Assembly (NCBI RefSeq): GCF_000576635.1
Contig: NZ_AVFL01000003.1
Location: 1 to 64,000 of the forward strand
DNA: 64,000 bases
Source: Skermanella stibiiresistens SB22
GTDB taxonomy: Bacteria; Pseudomonadota; Alphaproteobacteria; Azospirillales; Azospirillaceae
Direction of reading: 5' to 3'
Part shown: positions 8,296 to 16,865 of the stretch, in pieces
Position numbering within the stretch: the stretch's first letter is position 1
How the letters are laid out: every line of letters starts with the position of its first letter
Program-made: the position numbers and the translations under genes
Notes under the pieces: generated by a model
Seen by the model: only the letters and a program-made list of their open reading frames with translations
What the model was told of the DNA's origin: nothing
Databases searched by the model: none

Positions 8296-8943
8296 TCATT
8301 GCAGTTGGGGGTCGAAGCCGTCGGCGCCGACCGCGACCATGTCGGTCGAGAGGGAACCGTCGTCGGCCTTGTCCGCCGAGGGCACGAAGATGTGGTCGCC
8401 CTTCTTCAGCGTCTTCCGATCAGCCGGGGCGGCGGCCATCACGGAGGCGCTGGACGGGATGATCACCGTGGCGCCGCCTTGAGGGTATTTCAGCCCGATG
8501 ACGCGGCCGTCGGGTCCGTTCTCGATGCTCTGGACCGTGCCGTTCCGCATCTTGCTGTCGGAGGACATGTCCCAGGTCAGATAGTCGTCGCTGACGCCCG
8601 ACGAGCCCTTGGGGTAGATCACGACCACCTTGGCCTTGATCATCTCCTCCTTCTCCGACGTCCCGGCGGCGCCGATGAAGCTGTCGGACGCCACCGCCTC
8701 GGCGTTGGACTTGGTCAGGCTGAGGATCCGGGCGTCGGAGGCCAGCGTCAGGCGCGTCTCGCCGTCGCGGGTCTTGACGGTCAGGTGGTTCGCCTCGATC
8801 CCGGAAATCTCGCCCTGGACGGTGACCGGCTGGTCCGCCTTGGTGGTCATGGTCGTGGTTTGCGCCGCCGCGGTTCCGGCGGCGACCGCGAGGGTGAGCC
8901 CGACGGCGATGCGGGAGGAGGCCAAGCCCAGACGTTTCGACAT
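8296..8943 (-). CDS. secreted DUF5666-like protein of unknown function
   Basis: A 215-residue protein with a signal peptide (about residues 1-27, ending TAAAQ) followed by small beta-rich segments: VTVQGEISGIEANHLTVKTR, LTLASDARILSLTKS and, further on, MRNGTVQSIENGPDGRVIGL and VIIPSSASV. The repeating 'modulate with GxI / exposure to value' pattern resembles DUF5666/OB-like exported proteins. No enzymatic motif is visible. It is the last gene downstream of the molybdenum oxidoreductase genes on the same strand and may be co-transcribed with them, with an 86-base gap. Function is unknown. Confidence 0.7.
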   Translation of the reverse strand: MSKRLGLASSRIAVGLTLAVAAGTAAAQTTTMTTKADQPVTVQGEISGIEANHLTVKTRDGETRLTLASDARILSLTKSNAEAVASDSFIGAAGTSEKEEMIKAKVVVIYPKGSSGVSDDYLTWDMSSDSKMRNGTVQSIENGPDGRVIGLKYPQGGATVIIPSSASVMAAAPADRKTLKKGDHIFVPSADKADDGSLSTDMVAVGADGFDPQLQ

Positions 8944-9029
8944 GATCTATCCTTTAGTGGTGTCCCATAGCCGGTGTCCCGCGGGAGGCCGTTACCGGCT
9001 CCCGCGGGGCTCCGGGGTCATGATCCGGG

Positions 9030-11354
9030 TCAAGCCGGGCGCAGGTCCTGGCGGCCGATCGGCAGGGTCCGGATGCGCTTGCCGGTCGCGGCGAAGATCG
9101 CGTTGCACAGCGCCGGCGCGAAGGGTGGCACCCCCGGTTCGCCCACGCCGCTGGCCGGCACGTCGTAGCCGTGCGGGATGATGTGGGTGCGGACGTTGAG
9201 GGGTGACGTGTCCATGTGCGCCACCTCGAAGGTGTCGTAGTTGCCTTGGACCGCCCTGCCCTTCTCGAAGGTGATCTGGCTGAACATGGTGGAACTCATG
9301 CCCATCACCGCGGCGCCCTCGATCTGCGACTGGATGCGTTCGTGGTTGACCGCGAAGCCGCAATCGATCGCCGTGTCGACCCGCGGGATCGTCAGGTTGC
9401 CCTGATCGTCGATCGCCACCTCCAGCGCCGTCGCCACATAGGTCAGGAAGCTGCGGTGTACCGCTATGCCCAGACCATGGCCCTTCGGCATCTCGCGGCC
9501 CCAGCCGATCGCCTCGGCCGCCACCTTGAGGACGTTGGACAGGCGGCCGGTGTCGATCGGGTATGTCTCGTAGGGATCGCCGTAGTTCCAGAAGGCGTCG
9601 ATCACGCCCGACTTGGTGATGTCGATCTTGCGGGCCGGACCGATCAGTTCCAGCAGGTAGTCCTTGGGGTCGCGCCCCAGCTCGTGCGCGATCTCCGCCA
9701 CGAAGGATTGGACCGCGAAGGCGTGGGGGATGTTGGAGACGGAGCGGAACCAGCCGATCCGGGTATGCGCCTCCGCCTCGCCGTTCTCGCAGCGGATGTT
9801 GGGGATCGCGAACGGCATGTCCACCACGCCCATCGCGAGTTCCAGCGGGTGCTCGTGCTTGGGATCGGGCATGAAGGTCGACAGCAGGCTGGGTGCCACC
9901 GTGCGGTGCAGCCAGCCCGTGACCTTTCCGTCCTTGTCCAGCGCCGCCTCCAGCCGGTTGAAGCAGACCGTGTGGTAGAAGCTGTGCTGGATGTCGTCCT
10001 CGCGGGTCCAGGTCACCTTGACCGGGACCCCGCCCAGCGCCTTGGAGACGATGACCGCCTCCTGCGCGTAGTCGGACTGGGACTTGCGGCCGAAACCGCC
10101 GCCAAGCAGGGTCACGTGGACGGTGACCTTCTCGATCGGCAGATCCAGCATCTTAGCCAGATCCTCGCGGCAGCCGTAGGGATACTGGAGCGGCGCCCAG
10201 ACCTCGCACGCGCCATTGACCATCTCGGCGGTGGCGACCATGGGTTCCATGGGCGCGCAGGCGAGGTGCGGGACGTAATACTCGGCCGATACCTTGCGGG
10301 CGGCGCTGGCGAAGGCCTTTTCCGGGTCGCCCTCGTTGCGGACGACCTTGGCGGCGGTCCGCCCGGTCTCCTCCATCTTCGCCTTGTAGGCGGCGCTGTC
10401 GTAGGAGGCGTTCGGGCCATCCTCCCACTCGATCTTGAGCGCCTCGCGGCCCCTGATGGCGGCGTGGGTGTTGCTGGCGACGACGGCGATGCCGCCGAGC
10501 GGCATGTACTTGATCCGGGACTCCTGGGTCGGGATCTCGACGATCCGCTCCACGCCCGGCACCTTGAGGGTTTCCGACGGGTCGAACGACTTGACCCGGC
10601 CGCCGACGACCGGCGGCCTCGCCACCACGGCGAACTTCATGCCGGGGCGCGTCACGTCCTGGCCATAGACCGCCTTGCCCGTGGTGATGTCGTGCAGATC
10701 CGTGATCTGGACGATCCCCTTGCCCATGTAGCGGAAGTCGGCGTCCTTCTTGAGGGTGAGCTGTTCGACCGGCGGGACCGGCACGTCCATGGCGGCCTTG
10801 GCGAGGTCGCCATAACCCAGCTTGCGGCCGGACGATTGGTGGACGACCTCGTGGTTGCGGGCCTGGACCTCACCGACCGGAACGCTCCATTGCTTGGCGG
10901 CGGCCGTTTCCAGCATCTGGCGCATGGCGGCGCCGCACTGGCGCATCGGCTGGATGAAATGCCGCATGCTGCGCGAGCCATCGGTGTCCTGATTGCCATA
11001 GCGCGGCTCGTCGGCGGGAGCCTGGGTGATCCGGACCCTGGACCAGTCGGCCTCCATCTCGTCGGCCACGACCATGGGCATGCTGGTGCGGATGCCGGTG
11101 CCCATCTCGGAGCGGTGGGTCACGATCGTGACCGTTCCCGAGGGGTCGATGGTGATGAAGACATGGGGGTCGTTGACGGTGCCGTGCGGCATCTCGCCGG
11201 CGCCCGTGGCGTAGCCGACCGCCGCCCGCGCCTCGCGCAGCGGGATGAACTGGAGGGCCACCACGAGGCCGACCGCCGTGCCGGCACCCTTGAGGAAGCC
11301 CCGGCGGCTGACGTTCTGGATGATCACCCGCTGGCCCGTGAATTGGTGTGTCAT
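9030..11354 (-). CDS. Ior-type molybdopterin-binding oxidoreductase large subunit
   Basis: A 774-residue molybdenum hydroxylase of the xanthine dehydrogenase family, closest in layout to isoquinoline 1-oxidoreductase beta subunit (IorB) and related periplasmic aldehyde dehydrogenases. The N-terminus carries a twin-arginine signal ([10 protein letters not shown], residues about 17-26), so the folded enzyme is exported. Visible cofactor motifs are [39 protein letters not shown] and the C-terminal [13 protein letters not shown], whose Glu is the catalytic base of the family. The gene follows the 2Fe-2S subunit with 4 bases between them. No FAD subunit is present, as expected for Ior-type enzymes, which pass electrons to cytochromes. 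Confidence 0.92.
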   Translation of the reverse strand: MTHQFTGQRVIIQNVSRRGFLKGAGTAVGLVVALQFIPLREARAAVGYATGAGEMPHGTVNDPHVFITIDPSGTVTIVTHRSEMGTGIRTSMPMVVADEMEADWSRVRITQAPADEPRYGNQDTDGSRSMRHFIQPMRQCGAAMRQMLETAAAKQWSVPVGEVQARNHEVVHQSSGRKLGYGDLAKAAMDVPVPPVEQLTLKKDADFRYMGKGIVQITDLHDITTGKAVYGQDVTRPGMKFAVVARPPVVGGRVKSFDPSETLKVPGVERIVEIPTQESRIKYMPLGGIAVVASNTHAAIRGREALKIEWEDGPNASYDSAAYKAKMEETGRTAAKVVRNEGDPEKAFASAARKVSAEYYVPHLACAPMEPMVATAEMVNGACEVWAPLQYPYGCREDLAKMLDLPIEKVTVHVTLLGGGFGRKSQSDYAQEAVIVSKALGGVPVKVTWTREDDIQHSFYHTVCFNRLEAALDKDGKVTGWLHRTVAPSLLSTFMPDPKHEHPLELAMGVVDMPFAIPNIRCENGEAEAHTRIGWFRSVSNIPHAFAVQSFVAEIAHELGRDPKDYLLELIGPARKIDITKSGVIDAFWNYGDPYETYPIDTGRLSNVLKVAAEAIGWGREMPKGHGLGIAVHRSFLTYVATALEVAIDDQGNLTIPRVDTAIDCGFAVNHERIQSQIEGAAVMGMSSTMFSQITFEKGRAVQGNYDTFEVAHMDTSPLNVRTHIIPHGYDVPASGVGEPGVPPFAPALCNAIFAATGKRIRTLPIGRQDLRPA

Positions 11355-11358
11355 GGCG

Positions 11359-11811
11359 TCAGGCTCCCGTGCTGGCGGCTTTGACGGCGGCGTGGATCCG
11401 CTGGTAGCAGCCGCACCGGCAGATGTTGCCGGACATCGCTTCCGTGATCTGCCGGTCGTCGGGATTGCGGGTCGAGGCCACGAAGGCCGCCGCCTGCATG
11501 ATCTGGCCGGCTTGGCAGAAGCCGCACTGCGGCACGTTGGCGTCGCGCCAAGCCTTCTGGACGGGATGGTCGCCCGCCGGGTCGAGCCCCTCGATCGTCG
11601 TCACGGGATCGCTGACGTCGCCGACATAGGTGACGCAGGACCGGACGGCCTCGCCGCCGACATGGACGGTGCAGGCGCCGCAAGCCGCGATGCCGCAGCC
11701 GAACTTGGTGCCGGTCAACCCGATCACGTCGCGGATGACCCAGAGCAGCGGCGTGTCCGGCGGAACATCCACCTGATGCCGCTGTCCGTTCACGGTGAGG
11801 GTAAGCGCCAT
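11359..11811 (-). CDS. Ior-type [2Fe-2S] subunit
   Basis: A 150-residue iron-sulfur subunit with two [2Fe-2S] domains. The plant-ferredoxin-like domain shows [20 protein letters not shown] and a later Cys in RSCVTYVGD; the all-helical second domain shows [11 protein letters not shown] and [12 protein letters not shown]. It has no export signal, so it is presumably carried out with the Tat-targeted large subunit encoded directly downstream. RBS-like AGGAG lies before the ATG. The pair sits in a minus-strand operon with a PQQ alcohol dehydrogenase and a cytochrome, which suggests that it oxidises the aldehyde product. Confidence 0.92.
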   Translation of the reverse strand: MALTLTVNGQRHQVDVPPDTPLLWVIRDVIGLTGTKFGCGIAACGACTVHVGGEAVRSCVTYVGDVSDPVTTIEGLDPAGDHPVQKAWRDANVPQCGFCQAGQIMQAAAFVASTRNPDDRQITEAMSGNICRCGCYQRIHAAVKAASTGA

Positions 11812-11858
11812 GGAGCCTCTCCTTTGATCAAATCGTCAGGCCGAACGAAAAACGCCGG

Positions 11859-12251
11859 TTATTTCTTCGCCATCACGTTCGCGAACACTTCGATCGTCAG
11901 GGGAAACGACGCTCCCTTGACGTCCACGACCCGGAACTGTCCAGCCTTGACGCGCGGCGTGACCTGTCCGTGATGGATATCGGTCGCCACAGTCTTGCCG
12001 TCGGCCTCGACCGAGAAGGCCACCGCGTCCGCTCCGCCGCCCGCGACCTTCCAGACCAGCTCGACCGTGCGCGGAGGATATGTCAGTTCGAATGTCGGAC
12101 TCGAGGCTGGGGCCTCTATCGCGACGGTCTGGATCAGCGTTTCCGCGATCTGGGGATTGTTGTGGGCCAGCGCCGCATCGCCCGACAGGAGCAGGACGGC
12201 GGCGGCGGCACCGAACAGCCAGCCGCGGCCGGTCATGACGGCCCCGGTCAT
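11859..12251 (-). CDS. small secreted protein of unknown function in the alcohol-oxidation operon
   Basis: A 130-residue exported protein. The ATG at 12251 overlaps the stop of the preceding gene (ATGA), which fixes the start and implies translational coupling. Residues 1-28 look like a signal peptide ending in AALAHN. The mature part is beta-rich, with FELTYPPRTVELVWKV, FSVEADGKTVATDIHH and a C-terminal FPLTIEVFANVMAKK. I do not recognise the family. Its location between a cytochrome/PQQ dehydrogenase and an Ior-type enzyme suggests a periplasmic accessory role. Confidence 0.65.
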   Translation of the reverse strand: MTGAVMTGRGWLFGAAAAVLLLSGDAALAHNNPQIAETLIQTVAIEAPASSPTFELTYPPRTVELVWKVAGGGADAVAFSVEADGKTVATDIHHGQVTPRVKAGQFRVVDVKGASFPLTIEVFANVMAKK

Positions 12252-12913
12252 GATGGTGACGCCCGCGTCACCTCGACGCTGACCGAGTCCTCGTACCGCT
12301 TGCCTTCCTGGCCGGCTCCGCGGAACAGCTTCGTCCACATCTTGAGATTACGGCCATCCGCCGACTTGTCGCATTCCTGCTTGACGAACATGCCGCCGAT
12401 TTCGGTCTCGCCCGGCTCGCGCGGCAGGTCGACACAGGTCCAGCCGTCGCGTCCGTAGTGCTCGCGCACCTTGATCGACAGCAGGTAGGCCTTCTTGCGC
12501 AGGTACGGACTGGCCTCGTCGTCGGTCACGATGCGGAGGCCGTCGATCACGCCCTCTTCGGTCACCGCCATGGTCAGGATGACGGGATGTCCGGCGATCT
12601 TGGTGCCTTCCCAACGGTCGGCGAGTTGGACCAGTCGGTCGTCCTCCTGGAACTCGAACCGGATCTCGCGCAGGCCCTGGGCGTTGGCCGGGCAGGTCTT
12701 GTAGTCGGACCAGCCCTGGAGGGCGGGAGCGCCTTCGTTCGCGCAGGCGAAGCCGCCGAGGCCGGCCGCCGATTTCTCGTCGAGCGCCAGACCGACCCTG
12801 ACCTGCCGGACGTCGCTGTGGCCCGGGCTGGTGGGTTGCGCCAGGACCGGCGCCGCCGCGAGGACGCCCGCCGCCAGCAGCAACGAGCATCCGGTCATTT
12901 GTAGCTTTGACAT
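12248..12913 (-). CDS. secreted protein of unknown function in the alcohol-oxidation operon
   Basis: A 221-residue exported protein with a signal peptide (about residues 1-25, ending VLAQP) and five conserved-looking Cys in the mature part (FACANEG, YKTCPANAQ, GWTCVDLP and KQECDKS). The sequence between them, LREIRFEFQEDDRLVQLADR and HPVILTMAVTEEGVIDGLRI, predicts mixed alpha/beta structure and no heme-binding CxxCH. It overlaps the cytochrome gene by 19 bases and the next gene by 4, so it is part of one tightly packed operon. I do not recognise the family; a periplasmic partner of the quinoprotein is inference. Confidence 0.7.
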   Translation of the reverse strand: MSKLQMTGCSLLLAAGVLAAAPVLAQPTSPGHSDVRQVRVGLALDEKSAAGLGGFACANEGAPALQGWSDYKTCPANAQGLREIRFEFQEDDRLVQLADRWEGTKIAGHPVILTMAVTEEGVIDGLRIVTDDEASPYLRKKAYLLSIKVREHYGRDGWTCVDLPREPGETEIGGMFVKQECDKSADGRNLKMWTKLFRGAGQEGKRYEDSVSVEVTRASPS

Positions 12914-13368
12914 TGCTTCGCTCCCTCTCCCCAGAACGCGACGCAGTCGGCGCGGTCCGGCTTACCCTTGCCCTTGATGTTGGCGGTGACGTAATCGGCG
13001 ACGCTGGCGATCTCCTCCGGCGTCAGGAACTCCGCCGCCTGCGACGGCGCGCCGTCGCCGCTGGGCTTCTCGTCCATCCCAAAGCATTTGACGGTCGACC
13101 AGGCGTGCTTGTCGTGGAACGGCATGCGGGTCCCCGGCCTGCCGCACTGGATCACCTCGATCAGTTGGTCACGGTCCATTTGGGTGCCGCGGAGCGACAG
13201 GGCGGCGCCACCGTAACCGCCGCCCCCACCGCCATGCCACTTGTGGCAGCCGACGCAATTGGCCCGCTCGTAGATCGCCTTGCCGTCCTCCGCGCCCAAG
13301 GCGGCACCGCCCAGGACGGGCAGCGCCAACAAGGCCGCGGATAGTGTTTTCAGAATCAGGCTTCCCAT
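12895..13368 (-). CDS. periplasmic cytochrome c of the PQQ dehydrogenase operon
   Basis: A 157-residue mono-heme cytochrome c. A signal peptide spans about residues 1-25; the heme motif is CVGCH, and TRMPFHDKH offers the likely axial Met. A Gly-rich loop (HGGGGGGYGG) follows the heme motif, and three further Cys are present. It lies 72 bases downstream of the quinoprotein gene on the same strand, which is the normal position of the electron acceptor for PQQ alcohol dehydrogenases. I infer that it takes electrons from the quinoprotein and possibly from the Ior-type enzyme. Confidence 0.88.
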   Translation of the reverse strand: MGSLILKTLSAALLALPVLGGAALGAEDGKAIYERANCVGCHKWHGGGGGGYGGAALSLRGTQMDRDQLIEVIQCGRPGTRMPFHDKHAWSTVKCFGMDEKPSGDGAPSQAAEFLTPEEIASVADYVTANIKGKGKPDRADCVAFWGEGAKQCQSYK

Positions 13369-13440
13369 GCTCTCGTCATCATCCCGCTGGTTGGTTCGTG
13401 AGGAACCGGGCGGCGTTCCGGAGCGCCGCCCGGTGGTTTC

Positions 13441-15237
13441 TCAGAGGGCGAAGACGTAGAGCATGCTGCTGGGCTGGACCTTCTCCAGGCCCTTGGTCCC
13501 GTCGACGAACCACTTGGGCCAGGCACCGCCGAGACCGACCAGGATCGCGACATACTGCTTTCCGTCGACCGAGTAGGTCATGGGCGGCGCGTTGACGCCG
13601 GAGCCCGTGTTGAAGGTCCACAAGGGTTCGAGCGACTTGGCGTCCAGACCATAGATCTCGCCTGACGGATGCCCCGTGAAGACGACGCCGCCGGCCGTGG
13701 CGAGCATGCCGCCGAGCAGCGGATAATGCGTCTTGAACTTGCCCGCGATCTTGCCGGTCGTGACGTTGATGGCGGTGACGCTGCCGGTGATCTGGACGTG
13801 CTGACGAGGACCGCCGCCGGTGAACCATTCGCGAGGCTTGTAGCTCTCGCCAGGCACCATCTCCTCGTTGATCATTTGGTTGCAGCTCTCGATCACCGGT
13901 ATGTACCAGAGCTTGAGCTGCGGGTTGTAGGCGGTCGGTGGCCAGTTCTTGCCGCCCATGTTGCCGGGGCAGGACGTGCCGACCGAATCCTCGCGGCTGG
14001 GCGCCGTTCCCTCGGCGTATTTTTGGACCTGGGCGTTGGGGTCGTAGTTGACCGGCTTGCCGGTCTCCTCGTCCAGGCCCGGTGTCCAGGTCAGCTTGTC
14101 GACGAACTGCGTGCCCCAGACGAAGTCGCCGGTCTCGCGGTCGAGGGCGTAGCCGAAGCCGTTGCGGTTGGCGTGGAGCGACAGCTTGAGCGCCTTGCCG
14201 CGAACGGTCTCGTCGACCAGCACGTGTTCCGCCACGGCATCGTAGTCGTATGGATCGTTGGGCGTGTACTGATAGTGCCACTTGATCTGGCCGGTGGCGG
14301 GGTCCAGCGCCACGGCGCTGTTGGTGTAGAGGTTGTCGCCCGGACGGTACTGGTTGTCCCAGTCCGGTCCCGGATTGCCAACGCCCCAGTAGATCGCGTC
14401 GAGGTTGGGATCGTAGGTTCCGGTAACCCAGGTGGAGCCGCCGCCGGTCTTCCAGGCCTCGTAATCGTCTTTCCAGGTATCGTGGCCAGGTTCGCCGGGA
14501 GCGGGAATGGTGAAGCGGCGCCAGACCTCCTTGCCGTCGTTGAGGTTGGTGGCGGCGATCCAGCCGCGGATGCCGTATTCGGCGCCGCCGACGCCGGTGA
14601 TCGCCATGTCCTTGACGATGAGCGGCGCTCCCGTGATGGTCTCGGCGACGGCGGGGTCGGCCACCTTGCGTTCCCAAGCGATCTCGCCGGTTTCCTTGTT
14701 GGTGGCGATCAGGCGGCCGTCCAGGGTATGGGAGATCACCTTGTCACGCCACAAGGCCACGCCGCGGTTGTTGACGCCGCAGCAGGCGACGGCGCCCGAC
14801 CATTCCTTGTCGGTCTTGGGATCCATCCGCCACATCAGCTTGCCGGATCCGCCATGGACGTCGAGCTTGTAGACGCTGCCCCACCCATCGGTGACGTACA
14901 TCATGCCGTCCTCGACGATGGGGGTGCCCTCCAGCCCGCCATGGGGCCAGATGCCACCCTTCTCGATGCCGCCCAGGGCGAAAGTCCAGGCGACCTTCAT
15001 GTTCTTGACGTTGCTGGTGTTTATTTCGTCCAGCCTTGAGAAGCGCTGGCCGCTGTAGGACTCGTGATGATGAAGCCAATTCTGCGGTTCGGCTTCCGAC
15101 GCCTTCAGAAGGCGTTCCTGCGTGACGTCGCCAGCCAACGCCGTGCCCGGAACGAGGGCCGTTCCCAGCGACAGGGTCATGGCGAGGGTCATCGCCGCCG
15201 GCGCCACGCGCCAAGCGGCCTGATAAGGCTTTTTCAT
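13441..15237 (-). CDS. PQQ-dependent alcohol dehydrogenase with lanthanide-type Asp pair
   Basis: A 598-residue quinoprotein of the methanol/ethanol dehydrogenase family: signal peptide (about 1-36, GTALAG), then an eight-bladed propeller with W-docking repeats such as TGQIKWHYQYTP and GEIAWERKV. The vicinal disulfide is Cys152-Cys153 (VACCGVNNRG). Predicted metal/PQQ ligands are Glu220, Asn288 and Asp331; Asp333 (PYDYDAVAEH) is the extra Asp that marks lanthanide-dependent XoxF/ExaF enzymes, where calcium enzymes have a small residue. I therefore infer lanthanide-dependent oxidation of an alcohol in the periplasm. It is the first gene of a minus-strand operon with a cytochrome and an Ior-type oxidoreductase. 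PQQ biosynthesis genes are not in the window. Confidence 0.93.
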   Translation of the reverse strand: MKKPYQAAWRVAPAAMTLAMTLSLGTALVPGTALAGDVTQERLLKASEAEPQNWLHHHESYSGQRFSRLDEINTSNVKNMKVAWTFALGGIEKGGIWPHGGLEGTPIVEDGMMYVTDGWGSVYKLDVHGGSGKLMWRMDPKTDKEWSGAVACCGVNNRGVALWRDKVISHTLDGRLIATNKETGEIAWERKVADPAVAETITGAPLIVKDMAITGVGGAEYGIRGWIAATNLNDGKEVWRRFTIPAPGEPGHDTWKDDYEAWKTGGGSTWVTGTYDPNLDAIYWGVGNPGPDWDNQYRPGDNLYTNSAVALDPATGQIKWHYQYTPNDPYDYDAVAEHVLVDETVRGKALKLSLHANRNGFGYALDRETGDFVWGTQFVDKLTWTPGLDEETGKPVNYDPNAQVQKYAEGTAPSREDSVGTSCPGNMGGKNWPPTAYNPQLKLWYIPVIESCNQMINEEMVPGESYKPREWFTGGGPRQHVQITGSVTAINVTTGKIAGKFKTHYPLLGGMLATAGGVVFTGHPSGEIYGLDAKSLEPLWTFNTGSGVNAPPMTYSVDGKQYVAILVGLGGAWPKWFVDGTKGLEKVQPSSMLYVFAL

Positions 15238-15249
15238 GTTTCCTCCCCT

Positions 15250-15274
15250 ATTGGGCTGCGATGCCCAATTTTTT
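15250..15274. promoter_or_regulatory. hairpin just upstream of the quinoprotein ribosome binding site
   Basis: ATTGGGC (15250-15256), loop TGCGAT, GCCCAAT (15263-15269) followed by five T on the plus strand. Read as minus-strand mRNA it is a hairpin directly before the GGGGAGGAAAC ribosome binding site. Read on the plus strand it has the form of an intrinsic terminator that would stop transcription entering from the opposite direction. Confidence 0.5.
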
Positions 15275-15899
15275 GGTGGCGCGTTTTTGGGTCGTGTTTT
15301 CTAGACTTGGAATGGGCGCCGACCAGCGTCGGCGTGGGTCGAACCACCCGCGTCTTGGCTTAACCGAGGGATTTTCTTATCAACGTCGAGGATGCGGGCC
15401 GTGGACCATCACGGCCGCGGCGATGGCGGTCCGATCGAGTGGATCAGGGAACAGCGGTGCCGATCCCGGGTAAGATACCCGATGGGAACCCGGCGACGGT
15501 TTTGAACGATCTCACTCGCGCCAACCCCTGGCGTCAGGCGATCTAAAGAATTGAACCGGGGGCATGCCACCCCTGACCAAACCACACCATGAGCTGCCAC
15601 CGTCCCCTCCAGAAGTATGGATCTGACCTCGGGCGCAGGACAACCGTTGCAGGATGAGGCGAAAAGCGCTTTCTCAATCGTTGCGCATTCTCGACGTGCC
15701 GCATTTCGATTGTTTACGAAAGGAAACTAAACATGCTTCCTGGATTGGTTTCAAGAGGAGATTGTGGTCCGATTTTTTGAAATTCGCAATGTTGCGGCGC
15801 ACTCAATACTTTCCATCTCGCAAAGTTGAGGTAGTTTTGTTGTAATCGTTCCCTTTCTTGAAATGACTGTCTGGAGAAGCGGGTTGGTGGCCGCCGTTG
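15275..15899. other. long non-coding, relatively A+T-rich stretch
   Basis: Over 600 bases without a convincing gene lie upstream of the quinoprotein operon and downstream of an AraC-type gene. The part 15650-15880 is clearly richer in A+T than its surroundings. It should hold the promoter and control sites of the quinoprotein operon, but I cannot place a confident promoter motif. Confidence 0.5.
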
Positions 15900-16757
15900 T
15901 CACTCGGCACCTTCGGATACTGGCGGTGGGGTTTCACGCAGGTAGCGGCTTGGCGGCGCCCCCAGGCCGCGTTTGAACATGGTGGTGAAGGCGGAAACGC
16001 TCTCGTAGCCGAGATCGAGCGCCACGCTGGTCACCGGTTCGCCAGCCGCGAGCCGCGGCAAGGCCGCGAAAAGGCAAGCCTGCTGCCGCCATGCCAGGAA
16101 GCTGAGGCCGGTTTCGCGGCGGAAGGCGCGGGTGAAGGCGCGGCGGCTCATGGCGAGGGACGACGCCCAGGCGTCGATTGTCTCGTGCGGCGACGGAACC
16201 GCGAGGAAACGCCGGCAGAGCGCCGCCAGACGCGGATCGGCCGGGAGCGGCAGCCCGAGCGGTCGTTCGGACAGGCAGGGGATCTCCTCGATGATCAGCG
16301 CCATGATCAGCCCGGCCCGGCTGTTGGGTTCGTAACGGGCCGGAAGTTTGACCGCCTCGCCGATCAGGCCGCGCATCAGGTCCGTCAGACCCAGGACGCG
16401 GATCTCATGGGGCCGGATCTCGCGCGGGAGGCCCACGATCGCTTCCGGCTTGACGTAGATCGAGCGCATGCTGACGCGCCCGTGCATGGCGACCGCGTGT
16501 TCGACGCCGGACGGGATCCATAGGGCGTGATTGGGTGGGACCATCCAGCGGCCCTGGTCGGTCGTGACGGTGACGATGCCCGTCAACGCGTGGAGAAGCT
16601 GCGCCCGGGTGTGGCGGTGGCGCGGGACGACGTGCTCGGTCGCGTACTCCCTGGCGAGCGGCACGATCGTGCCTTCCGTGCGCTCCAGCCAGTCTACGCG
16701 CGCCAAGTCGGATTGGCCGGGCTCGTCCTGGATGTTTCCGCTACGGTCGCCGCGCAT
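15900..16757 (-). CDS. AraC-family regulator with N-terminal cupin
   Basis: A 285-residue regulator: an N-terminal cupin sensor (HRHTRAQLLHALTGIVTVTT and MVPPNHALWIPSGVEHAV) followed by two helix-turn-helix units (WASSLAMSRRAFTRAFRRET and VTSVALDLGYESVSAFTTMF) and the AraC ending GAPPSRYL. The subgroup with 'P-x-HxH ... W-x-P-x-x-x-x-H' cupins often controls a neighbouring MFS pump. It is divergent from the Fsr-type pump gene, with about 110 bases between, so control of that pump is likely. ATG 16757 was chosen; an in-frame GTG at 16769 is an alternative. Confidence 0.88.
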   Translation of the reverse strand: MRGDRSGNIQDEPGQSDLARVDWLERTEGTIVPLAREYATEHVVPRHRHTRAQLLHALTGIVTVTTDQGRWMVPPNHALWIPSGVEHAVAMHGRVSMRSIYVKPEAIVGLPREIRPHEIRVLGLTDLMRGLIGEAVKLPARYEPNSRAGLIMALIIEEIPCLSERPLGLPLPADPRLAALCRRFLAVPSPHETIDAWASSLAMSRRAFTRAFRRETGLSFLAWRQQACLFAALPRLAAGEPVTSVALDLGYESVSAFTTMFKRGLGAPPSRYLRETPPPVSEGAE

Positions 16758-16865
16758 GGGGTGGCCCACTCGAAAAGGATTTAGGCCTTATCACGAAAGC
16801 AGGTCAAACGGCAAATCGCTATCTTGGGCCGCATGGGACCATGATCCCGACAGAAGGAGCTTCCC

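Noticed and set aside
15654-15845. 63-codon frame in the A+T-rich gap
   Set aside because: No ribosome binding site and a composition unlike coding DNA of this organism.
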